Of a stretch of DNA of 64,000 bases, positions 9,658 to 17,044 are shown piece by piece. Position numbers and translations under genes: made by a program. The stretch is taken from positions 1-64,000 of the forward strand of contig CAJOIZ010000018.1 in the NCBI GenBank assembly GCA_905234835.1, written 5' to 3'. The DNA comes from Paludibacteraceae bacterium. GTDB taxonomy: Bacteria; Bacteroidota; Bacteroidia; Bacteroidales; Paludibacteraceae. The notes under the pieces are model-generated. The model saw only the letters and a list, made by a program, of their open reading frames with translations, did not search any database and was not told where the DNA came from. The first letter of the stretch is position 1. Every line of letters begins with the position of its first letter.

Positions 9658-10835
9658 CGGAAATCGGATTTTTCCTGCAGCACGCGGGCAATTATCTCGG
9701 TCGCCTCGTCAATAATACTCTCCGTATGGGTCGCCATCAAGGTGGTGCGCAGCAGACACTCGCCTTCCACGCATGCCGGAGCAATCACCGGATTGACATA
9801 TACACCCTCGTCAAAGAGCCGTTTGCCCAAATAGAGTGTGTGCAATGTTTCGTAAGTGAAAATCGGCACAATGGGTGTCGGAGCCTCGATGATAGGCACA
9901 CCTGCTTTGTGAAGCGACTGTTGGAAATAGCGGGTGATATGCATCAGCCGTTCCGGTCGCTCGGGGTCTTCCTCTAAGCGACGTAGGGCTTCCAACGCTG
10001 TGGCTGCACTGGCAGGGGTGAGCGAAGCTGAGAAGATGAAGGGTCGGCTCGTATGGCGCACATATTCAGCAACCCTATGCGAGGCAAGCATACAACCTCC
10101 TATGCTGGCGAGCGACTTGGAGAACGTGAGCATCGTTATGTCCACACGGTCAGTCAGACCGAACATAGCCGCCGTACCTCTTCCGCCTTTACCCAATACA
10201 CCGAATCCGTGCGCATCGTCCACCATCACGCGGGCGTGGTACTTGTCAGCAAGGTCGCATATCTGCGGCAACTTGCATATATCGCCCCGCATAGAGAACA
10301 CACCGTCGGTGACTATCAGTTTGCCAGCCTCCAACGGGATGGACTGCAGTTTGCGCTCCAGGTCTTCCATGTCGGAGTGCTTGTAACGCAGCTGCGTAGC
10401 GTAACTCAAGCGCGTACCGTCGTAGATGGAGGCGTGGTTCTCACGGTCGTTCAAAATAAAGTCATCCTTCCCGCATAACGTGGAAAGGATGGCAAGGTTG
10501 GTCTGAAAACCTGTGGAGCAGGTCATAGCTGCTTCGTAACCCGTGAAGTCCGCCAACGCTTTTTCTAATTGGAGATGCAACTCAAGGGTGCCGTTCAGGA
10601 AGCGGCTGCCGCTCACGCCCGTACCGTATTTTTCAAGGGCGCGTTTGCCTGCCTCTATCACCCGTTCGTCTTCGGTCAGACCGAGGTAGTTGTTGCTGCC
10701 CAGCATGATGCGTCTCTTCCCCTCCATTTCCACGACCGGAGCCTGACGCGACTCCAGACTATGGAAATAGGGGTAGATGTTTTTGCGCCGAACTTCGTCA
10801 AGAAGTTCGAAATGGCACTTGTCGAACAGGTCCAT
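9654..10835 (-). CDS. spt: Serine palmitoyltransferase (alpha-oxoamine synthase family)
   Basis: A 393-residue PLP enzyme that condenses L-serine with a long-chain acyl-CoA to 3-ketosphinganine, the first step of Bacteroidota sphingolipid synthesis. Family features include GSNNYLGL, GTGVSGSRFLNGTLELHLQLE, VDDAHGFGVLG and the PLP-lysine motif FSKSLASIGG (K240). The C-terminal FDEGVYVNPVIAPACVEGECLLRTTLMATHT closely resembles, as I recall it, the Bacteroides enzyme. The paralogous 8-amino-7-oxononanoate synthase or 2-amino-3-ketobutyrate CoA ligase remain possible. The gene starts immediately after the mdh stop, so it is in the mdh operon. Confidence 0.85.
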   Translation of the reverse strand: MDLFDKCHFELLDEVRRKNIYPYFHSLESRQAPVVEMEGKRRIMLGSNNYLGLTEDERVIEAGKRALEKYGTGVSGSRFLNGTLELHLQLEKALADFTGYEAAMTCSTGFQTNLAILSTLCGKDDFILNDRENHASIYDGTRLSYATQLRYKHSDMEDLERKLQSIPLEAGKLIVTDGVFSMRGDICKLPQICDLADKYHARVMVDDAHGFGVLGKGGRGTAAMFGLTDRVDITMLTFSKSLASIGGCMLASHRVAEYVRHTSRPFIFSASLTPASAATALEALRRLEEDPERPERLMHITRYFQQSLHKAGVPIIEAPTPIVPIFTYETLHTLYLGKRLFDEGVYVNPVIAPACVEGECLLRTTLMATHTESIIDEATEIIARVLQEKSDFR

Positions 10836-11777
10836 TTACAGAACGTTTAGGTCTTTCAGAACGGCAGTGGTCTTGCGGACGGCGGCTTCGCTGTTGCGCA
10901 GCTGCTCCATCTCGTCTTGCGACAGCTGGAGTTCCAGCACTTTCTCCAAACCGTTTCTGCCTATGATGCAAGGCACGCCGATGGTGATATCTTTCATTCC
11001 GTACTCGCCTTCGAGGGAGACAGAGCAGGGAATCATCTTCTTCTGGTCTCTGATGATGCTTTCCGCAACGCTTGCTGCTGCGGCTCCGGGAGCCATCCAA
11101 GCGCTGGTACCGAGCAGACCGGTCAGTGTCGCGCCGCCTACCATTGTCTTTTTTACCACGTCGTCAATCTCCTCGTCAGACAGCAGATGGCTTACGTGCA
11201 CGCCCTTGTAGGTCATGAACGACTTGAGAGGAATCATTGTTGTGTCGCCGTGTCCGCCGATAACGAACCCGTCCACGTCGTTGGCGTTGCAGTTCAGGGC
11301 TTGGCTCAGGTAGTAGCGCAGACGAGCGCTGTCCAATGCGCCGCCCATACCAATCACGCGGTTGCGGGGCAGACCTAATGCGTGCAGAGTCAGGTACGCC
11401 ATCGTGTCCATCGGGTTGGAAACAACAATCAGAATAGCGTCAGGCGAATAGGTCAACACCTGCGTAGCCACGCTCTTGACGATGCCGGCGTTCACGCCAA
11501 TCAGCTCCTCGCGGGTCATACCCGGCTTGCGGGGGATACCCGAAGTGATGATAACCACATCCGAACCCGCCGTGCGGCTGTAGTCGTTCGTCACACCCTC
11601 CACTACGGTGTCAAAGCCCATCAGCTGGGCGGTTTGCATAATATCCATGGCCTTGCCCTCGGCGAGACCTTCCTTGATATCAATCAGACACACACGGTCC
11701 GCCACTTCATGGACCGCCAACACATTTGCGCAGGTTGCTCCTACATTTCCTGCACCCACTACAGTTACTTTTGACAT
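10836..11777 (-). CDS. mdh: Malate dehydrogenase
   Basis: A 313-residue NAD-dependent malate dehydrogenase of the LDH-like type, interconverting malate and oxaloacetate in the cytoplasm. It has the Rossmann motif GAGNVGA at residues 8-14, the substrate-loop arginines in SGIPRKPGMTREEL, VSNPMDTMAY, and the catalytic histidine in GGHGDTTM. Length is normal. It is the first gene of an operon with serine palmitoyltransferase and the SDR. A CAAAAATA at 11855-11862 is a possible inverted -7 element, but I could not pair it with a good -33. Confidence 0.95.
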   Translation of the reverse strand: MSKVTVVGAGNVGATCANVLAVHEVADRVCLIDIKEGLAEGKAMDIMQTAQLMGFDTVVEGVTNDYSRTAGSDVVIITSGIPRKPGMTREELIGVNAGIVKSVATQVLTYSPDAILIVVSNPMDTMAYLTLHALGLPRNRVIGMGGALDSARLRYYLSQALNCNANDVDGFVIGGHGDTTMIPLKSFMTYKGVHVSHLLSDEEIDDVVKKTMVGGATLTGLLGTSAWMAPGAAAASVAESIIRDQKKMIPCSVSLEGEYGMKDITIGVPCIIGRNGLEKVLELQLSQDEMEQLRNSEAAVRKTTAVLKDLNVL

Positions 11778-11954
11778 AGTTTCTATGATTTTAATAGATT
11801 GAACTTATTTCTTGCCGGCAAACACTCCGGCGCACAACATTCCAATAAAGCACGCAAAAATACAGCGTCTATATCAAATATGGAAAAAGAAAATGCAAAA
11901 AGTGACAAATATCTGCAAGTTTGTATTCTGAATGTGACACTTTTCATTTTGTGT

Positions 11955-11986
11955 TTTGTATCTTGCCACCCTTTACACTACTTTTG
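11955..11986 (+). promoter_or_regulatory. Promoter of the DUF47-pit operon
   Basis: TTTG at 11955-11958 and TACTTTTG at 11979-11986 with a 20-bp spacer match the Bacteroidota consensus. It lies about 55 bp before the DUF47 gene. Confidence 0.8.
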
Positions 11987-12039
11987 TTTGCTTTTTGTGC
12001 CCTGATGGCAAGTATATCTTAACACCTATTATATAATAT

Positions 12040-12690
12040 ATGTCACTCAACAGTTTCTTTTCTTCGTTCCTCCCAAAGGAGGAGAAATTACTCCCCAAGT
12101 ACAAAAAGATGGCAAGCCGCATCGTTGTAGGCGCCGACCTCTTCACCGAACTCGTTTCCGCCACCGAGCATGACAAGCAGGTGGAGCTCTACACCAAGAT
12201 TAAGGCGGTTGAGACCGAGTGCGACAATATCATCATTGATATTTTCGAGGACATCAACGACTCGTTCGTTACCCCGTTCGACCGCGAGGATATGCACCAG
12301 TTGTGCAGCGACATGGACGATGTGATGGACTATATCAACGACAGTGCCAAGCGTATGGTGCTTTACCATCCGCGTGAGATTCCCAACAAGGCGATGCACA
12401 TGGCGGAGATTATCCTCGAGGGCGCTAAGGCGATGGAAGTGGCATGCGGCGAACTGAAGACGATGAACAAGCAGCCCGACATAGCTCTTGAACAGTGCGC
12501 CAAACTGCACGACCTTGAGCACGAGGGAGACGATGTCTATGACAACTTCGTCAAGGAACTCTTCGAGACAGAGAACGACCCGAAGGAACTCATCAAGATT
12601 AAGGAGATTATGCAGAGTATGGAAGAGGCTACCGACCGTGCCAACCATGTGGGCAAGACCCTCCGTACCATCATCGTCAAATACGCATAA
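12040..12690 (+). CDS. DUF47 (PhoU-like) phosphate transport partner
   Basis: A 216-residue, all-helical DUF47/PhoU-related protein. It carries the acidic metal-binding helices typical of the family (ETECDNIIIDIFEDINDSFVTPFDREDMHQL and LHDLEHEGDDVYD, described here in part). The gene stops 5 bp before the Pit phosphate transporter, the standard arrangement of this pair, and probably modulates it. No membrane segments or signal peptide are visible. Confidence 0.9.
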   Translation: MSLNSFFSSFLPKEEKLLPKYKKMASRIVVGADLFTELVSATEHDKQVELYTKIKAVETECDNIIIDIFEDINDSFVTPFDREDMHQLCSDMDDVMDYINDSAKRMVLYHPREIPNKAMHMAEIILEGAKAMEVACGELKTMNKQPDIALEQCAKLHDLEHEGDDVYDNFVKELFETENDPKELIKIKEIMQSMEEATDRANHVGKTLRTIIVKYA

Positions 12691-12695
12691 AGACT

Positions 12696-13751
12696 ATGGG
12701 ACACCTCATTGCCATTATCGTTCTGGCGCTGGTTTTTGACTTCATCAACGGCTTTCACGACTCTGCCAACTCGATTGCCACCGTGGTCTCCACCAAGGTC
12801 CTCAAGCCGTTTGTGGCAGTCGTTTGGGCGGCGTTCTTCAATTTCATAGCCTTCTTCATCGCGGAGTACCTGCTCGGCTTCAACATAGCCAACACCGTCC
12901 AGAAAGTGGTCGAGGCGGACATGGTCACGCTCCCGATTATTATTGCCGGTCTCTCCGCAGCTATTGTCTGGAGTCTGATTACGTGGTGGCGCGGCATACC
13001 GTCCTCCTCATCGCATACGCTCATCGGCGGGCTGATGGGTGCTGCCATCTGTTCCAAAGGGCTTGCTGCCGTCCACTGGTCCACCATCGGCATTATCTGC
13101 CTGTTCATCATTGTGGCACCTCTTATAGGCTTTATCGTCGGCAATCTCATCACGCTGCTTATCTACTGGTGCTGCCGCAGCGCCAAGCCCCATAAGGCGG
13201 ACATCTGGTTCAAGCGCGCACAGCTTGTCTCCAGCGCCTGTCTCAGTATCGGCCACGGACTCAACGACAGCCAGAAGGAGATTGGTGTCATTGCCTGTGC
13301 CCTGACGGCGTATGCCGCGCAGTACGGACTGGACTCACTGCCCCACTGCCTGCTGCCTGACACGGTAACATCCACAGCCGCCCACAACCTCACCGGTGCG
13401 CCCGTATGGATTCCCATTGCCTGTATCACGGCAATTGCTGTCGGCACGATGTCGGGAGGATGGAAGATTATCAAAACGATGGGCAACAAGATTACGCGCA
13501 TCACCGCTGTGGAAGGATTCTGCTCGCAGGCGGCGGGTGCTGTCACCCTCTTCGTTACGCAGAACTTGGGTATCCCCGTCTCCACCACGCACGTTATCAG
13601 CGGCAGCATCATGGGTGTCGGTGCGGTCAAGCGCATGAGTGCCGTCCGTTGGGGCGTCAGTCTGGACCTCATCACGGCATGGATCATCACCATTCCCGTT
13701 TCGGCGCTTATCGGTGCCTGTGTTTACGGCGTAGTCGTAGCGTTGGTATAG
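12696..13751 (+). CDS. pit: Low-affinity inorganic phosphate transporter (Pit family)
   Basis: A 351-residue inner-membrane Pit/PHO4-family permease that couples phosphate (usually as metal phosphate) uptake to protons or sodium. Both family signature repeats are present: FDFINGFHDSANSIATVVST near the N-terminus and the C-terminal equivalent GIPVSTTHVISGSIMGVGA. There are about ten hydrophobic segments. Its last 28 bp overlap the 3' end of the convergent methyltransferase gene. Confidence 0.93.
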   Translation: MGHLIAIIVLALVFDFINGFHDSANSIATVVSTKVLKPFVAVVWAAFFNFIAFFIAEYLLGFNIANTVQKVVEADMVTLPIIIAGLSAAIVWSLITWWRGIPSSSSHTLIGGLMGAAICSKGLAAVHWSTIGIICLFIIVAPLIGFIVGNLITLLIYWCCRSAKPHKADIWFKRAQLVSSACLSIGHGLNDSQKEIGVIACALTAYAAQYGLDSLPHCLLPDTVTSTAAHNLTGAPVWIPIACITAIAVGTMSGGWKIIKTMGNKITRITAVEGFCSQAAGAVTLFVTQNLGIPVSTTHVISGSIMGVGAVKRMSAVRWGVSLDLITAWIITIPVSALIGACVYGVVVALV

Positions 13752-14314
13752 CCGGGCGACAGAAGCAGCGACAGGCTGTATAGGACAATTCCCGCAGCGA
13801 CGGACACATTGAGCGAGTGCTTGGTCCCGAACTGCGGGATTTCTATGCACCCGTCCGACAGGTCAACCACCTGCTGCGCCACACCGAACACTTCATGACC
13901 CAATACAACCGCCACCGGACCGGCACCAATCTCCTTACGGCTCAACTCCGGCAGGCTTATGCTGTCGTGCACTTGTTCCACCGAATAGATTGCATACCCT
14001 TCTCGGCGCAGCGCACTCACCGCATCCGCTGTGGAAGCGAAGTACTCCCAATCGACACTCTCTTCCGCACCGAGCGCGGTCTTGTGTATCTCTTGGTTGG
14101 AAGGGCACGCTGATATGCCGCACAGCACCACTTTCCGCAGGCGGAACGCGTCAGCAGTGCGGAACACTGCGCCGATGTTGTGTTGGCTGCGCACGTTATC
14201 CAATACCACCACCAATGGGGTCTTCTCGGCTTGGTGGAAACCCTCCACGGTCAGGCGGTTCATCTCGGCTGCCGTCTTCTTCTGTTTGGCTGTGTTGGCT
14301 GCTATTTTGTCCAT
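13724..14314 (-). CDS. SpoU/TrmH-family RNA 2'-O-methyltransferase
   Basis: A SPOUT methyltransferase of about 196 residues. Conserved segments are LDNVRSQHNIGAVFRTADAF (motif 1), VLGHEVFGVAQQVVDLSDG (motif 2) and IPQFGTKHSLNVSVAAGIVLY (motif 3), which together form the knotted AdoMet site. It probably methylates a ribose in tRNA or rRNA; the target cannot be read from sequence. I place the start at the ATG at 14314 (MDKIAANT); an upstream TTG at 14341 is also open. The 3' end overlaps pit by 28 bp. Confidence 0.88.
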   Translation of the reverse strand: MDKIAANTAKQKKTAAEMNRLTVEGFHQAEKTPLVVVLDNVRSQHNIGAVFRTADAFRLRKVVLCGISACPSNQEIHKTALGAEESVDWEYFASTADAVSALRREGYAIYSVEQVHDSISLPELSRKEIGAGPVAVVLGHEVFGVAQQVVDLSDGCIEIPQFGTKHSLNVSVAAGIVLYSLSLLLSPGYTNATTTP

Positions 14315-14353
14315 ATCAGTATCGGGGCAATCCCCTGTCAAGTACGAAAGATA

Positions 14354-14397
14354 TACGATAGATATACGTTAGATACACGATAGATATACGATAGATA
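14354..14397. repeat. 11-bp tandem repeat, four units, inverted orientation
   Basis: Four units of YACGATAGATA, the reverse complement of the 2669-2734 repeat unit. They lie between the rimM stop and the start of the methyltransferase gene. Confidence 0.85.
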
Positions 14398-14427
14398 AAG
14401 CTGACCTGACTATACCCTTACGGTATC

Positions 14428-14937
14428 TCAGGCGTACGATTGGACATTCTGTGCTATCTCTTTCCCGCGGGTGTCCAAACGCAGGATAAGGTCTTCGTGA
14501 AGGGGGAAGAGCAGCCCTTTGTCGGTCCGGCATAGGGTATTGGCTGTGGATTCGTCCACCTCAACTATCTCCCCCATATCCGCACCCTCGGCATCGAACA
14601 ACCGATAGCCTACTAAATCTTGCCACGCAAGCATCTCTTCCCCGTTCTCGCCCGTAGCGGCGCAGTCCTTACGCAGAAGGAACACTTCCGCACCGGCAAG
14701 ACGAAGAGCCTGCTCCTCCGTGGAAACGCCCTGAAGGGTGAAAAGCACTGACTCAGCCCCTTTGTCGCGCCACTCAACGATACGGAAGGGGACAAACAGA
14801 CCGTCCAATAGCAGAATAACAAATGCCGCATCGGCATCATAAAGCAGGTCGTTAGACAAAAGGCACTGCAACTCGCCTTTCTTGCCGTGAAGACGGGTCA
14901 GACGACCAATGGATACAACTTCTTCTTGGGTAATCAT
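14428..14937 (-). CDS. rimM: 16S rRNA processing protein RimM
   Basis: About 169 residues from the ATG at 14937 (MITQEEVVSIGRLTRLHGKKGELQ). It has the N-terminal RimM beta-barrel with the G+L..LHG.KGE pattern and the C-terminal PRC-barrel (LVGYRLFDAEGADMGEIVEV, LLFPLHEDLIL). It assists 30S subunit maturation by binding ribosomal protein S19. An open frame extends 15 codons upstream but crosses the likely promoter. Confidence 0.93.
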   Translation of the reverse strand: MITQEEVVSIGRLTRLHGKKGELQCLLSNDLLYDADAAFVILLLDGLFVPFRIVEWRDKGAESVLFTLQGVSTEEQALRLAGAEVFLLRKDCAATGENGEEMLAWQDLVGYRLFDAEGADMGEIVEVDESTANTLCRTDKGLLFPLHEDLILRLDTRGKEIAQNVQSYA

Positions 14938-14945
14938 AGCGACGA

Positions 14946-14953
14946 CAAAAGTA
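14946..14953 (-). promoter_or_regulatory. Probable -7 element of rimM
   Basis: CAAAAGTA on the plus strand reads TACTTTTG on the minus strand, nine bases before the rimM ATG. A -33 at the proper distance is weak (GTTG at 14973-14976). The rimM leader would be almost absent. Confidence 0.5.
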
Positions 14954-15004
14954 CCGTAATTTCTGCAAACTGCAACTTGCAAAAACTTTTTATTTTGCGC
15001 AATG

Positions 15005-15036
15005 ATTGTGGAAACAACTGTTTGGCATTATTTTTG
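15005..15036 (+). promoter_or_regulatory. Promoter of pckA
   Basis: ATTG at 15005-15008 and TATTTTTG at 15029-15036 with a 20-bp spacer lie about 55 bp before the pckA ATG. Confidence 0.7.
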
Positions 15037-15090
15037 CCACATCTTTAGGGGATACTATACGGAACATAAAGAACAACTAATTGATACAAT

Positions 15091-16695
15091 ATGAAGACAA
15101 TTGATTTGACCAAGTACGGCATCACCGGTTCCACGGTAAAGGCGTACAACCCCTCTTACGAGGAACTTTTTGAAGCGGAGATGAACCCTGCTCTTACCGG
15201 CTATGAGAAAGGCCAACTGACCGAACTCGGAGCGGTAAACGTAATGACCGGCGAATTCACAGGACGCTCGCCGAAGGACAAATACATCGTGGATGACGCA
15301 CAGAGTCACAACCATGTGTGGTGGACAACGCCCGAATACAAGAACGACAACCACCCCATGTCCGAAGACATCTGGGCGAAAGTGAAAGACATCGCTATCA
15401 AGGAGCTTTGCAACAAGCAGCTCTATGTTGTGGACGCTTTCTGCGGTGCCAACAAGGCTACCCGTCTCGCGGTGCGCTTTATCGTTGAAGTGGCTTGGCA
15501 GGCGCATTTCATTAAGAACATGTTCATCGTACCGACCGACGAGGAACTGGCTTCTTTCGAGCCGAACTTCGTTATCTACAACGCTTCGAAGGCTAAGGTG
15601 GAGAACTACGAAGAGCTGGGACTCAATTCGCCTACTTGTGTCGCTTTCAATACCACGACACGCGAACAGGTTATCATCAACACGTGGTACGGCGGAGAGA
15701 TGAAGAAGGGTATGTTCTCCATGCAGAACTACTACCTGCCCCTGAAAGGTATTGCTTCCATGCACTGCTCGGCCAACACCGACATGGAGGGTAAGAATAC
15801 CGCTATCTTCTTCGGACTGAGCGGTACCGGTAAGACGACCTTAAGTACAGACCCGAAACGCTTGCTCATTGGTGATGACGAACACGGATGGGACGATGAG
15901 GGTGTGTTCAACCTCGAAGGTGGATGCTATGCCAAGGTTATCAATCTTGACAAGGAATCCGAACCCGACATCTATAACGCCATACGTCGTAATGCATTGC
16001 TGGAGAACGTCACCGTGGACGAGAACGGCAAGATTGACTTTGCTGATAAGTCTGTCACCGAGAACACGCGTGTATCCTATCCTATCTATCACATTGAGAA
16101 GATTGTACGTCCCGTATCTGCCGGACCTGCCGCTAAGAACGTTATCTTCCTCTCTGCCGATGCCTTTGGCGTACTGCCGCCTGTCAGCATACTGACCCCG
16201 GAGCAAACCAAGTACTACTTCCTGTCCGGCTTTACGGCTAAGTTGGCGGGCACGGAGCGTGGCATTAAGGAACCCACACCCACGTTCTCTGCTTGTTTCG
16301 GACAGGCATTCTTGGAGTTGCATCCTACCAAGTATGCAGAGGAACTGGTACGTAAGATGGAGATGAGCGGCGCGAAGGCATATCTGGTGAACACCGGTTG
16401 GAACGGTACGGGCAAACGTATCTCTATCCGTGACACCCGCGGCATTATCGATGCTATACTGGACGGCTCTATTTTGAAGGCGGAAACGAAGAAGATACCT
16501 TACTTTGACTTTGAGGTACCCACATCGTTGCCTGGCGTGGACCCGAAGATACTTGACCCGCGCGATACGTATGCCGATGCTTCGGAGTGGGACACCAAAG
16601 CCCGCGACCTTGCTTCGCGCTTCATTAAGAACTTCGTCAAGTATGAAGGCAATGCCGCCGGCAAAGCCCTTGTCGCCTCCGGCCCCCAACTCTAA
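15091..16695 (+). CDS. pckA: Phosphoenolpyruvate carboxykinase (ATP)
   Basis: A 534-residue ATP-type PEPCK linking oxaloacetate and phosphoenolpyruvate; in Bacteroidales it often runs in the CO2-fixing direction toward succinate. Visible motifs are [14 protein letters not shown] near residue 55, the P-loop [13 protein letters not shown], the metal-binding [22 protein letters not shown] (partly quoted), and the adenine-site region with RISIRDTR. Length is typical. It is monocistronic: it has its own promoter and is followed by a terminator. Confidence 0.97.
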   Translation: MKTIDLTKYGITGSTVKAYNPSYEELFEAEMNPALTGYEKGQLTELGAVNVMTGEFTGRSPKDKYIVDDAQSHNHVWWTTPEYKNDNHPMSEDIWAKVKDIAIKELCNKQLYVVDAFCGANKATRLAVRFIVEVAWQAHFIKNMFIVPTDEELASFEPNFVIYNASKAKVENYEELGLNSPTCVAFNTTTREQVIINTWYGGEMKKGMFSMQNYYLPLKGIASMHCSANTDMEGKNTAIFFGLSGTGKTTLSTDPKRLLIGDDEHGWDDEGVFNLEGGCYAKVINLDKESEPDIYNAIRRNALLENVTVDENGKIDFADKSVTENTRVSYPIYHIEKIVRPVSAGPAAKNVIFLSADAFGVLPPVSILTPEQTKYYFLSGFTAKLAGTERGIKEPTPTFSACFGQAFLELHPTKYAEELVRKMEMSGAKAYLVNTGWNGTGKRISIRDTRGIIDAILDGSILKAETKKIPYFDFEVPTSLPGVDPKILDPRDTYADASEWDTKARDLASRFIKNFVKYEGNAAGKALVASGPQL

Positions 16696-16714
16696 TACAA
16701 TCCTATACCATAAT

Positions 16715-16752
16715 AAACGACTGGCTCCTATACGGTGTCAGTCGTTTTTTTA
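16715..16752 (+). terminator. Rho-independent terminator of pckA
   Basis: AAACGACTG (16715-16723) pairs with CAGTCGTTT (16739-16747) around a 15-base loop and runs into seven T residues. Confidence 0.85.
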
Positions 16753-16845
16753 ACACATCGGCGTTCCTTTATACTGAAATTCCTGTGCATTTGCACGGAA
16801 ATTCTCATTAGGATGGAACATCATATTGTCCACACTACCAAACAT
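16750..16845 (-). CDS. Short ORF behind an orphan repeat control region
   Basis: A 31-codon minus-strand ORF (MFGSVDNMMFHPNENF...) starts directly after three CGCCAAAC-type repeats at 16858-16932 and stops at the pckA terminator. I do not recognise it. It may be the 5' remnant of a gene once driven by this control region, or chance. Confidence 0.25.
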   Translation of the reverse strand: MFGSVDNMMFHPNENFRANAQEFQYKGTPMC

Positions 16846-16857
16846 TTTTGACAGAAT

Positions 16858-16932
16858 TTCCCCGTTTGGCGGAATTTTACTTCCCCGTTTGGCGGAATTT
16901 TGTTTCCATGTTTGGCGAATAACGAAAGAAAT
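16858..16932 (-). promoter_or_regulatory. Orphan control region E1: three 23-bp-spaced repeats
   Basis: Three TTTGGCG cores lie at 16865, 16888 and 16911, exactly 23 bp apart. Read on the minus strand they follow TTTCTTTCGTTATTCGCCAAA. The same layout, including that lead-in, recurs at 22339-22420. The design resembles the repeat sets before the AAA ATPase genes, but no ATPase follows here. The rest of 16933-17044 holds no supported gene, only a hairpin-forming GTGGGTGCGCC/GGCGCACCCAC at about 16975-17001. Confidence 0.6.
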
Positions 16933-17044
16933 CCGGGTTCTTTTGGGACATTCCGTGTCGATAAAAAACTCAAGTGGGTGCGCCGACTGGCGCACCCACT
17001 TGTTTGTGTCAATTGACAGAGCAATGAATAATATCAACTATCAA

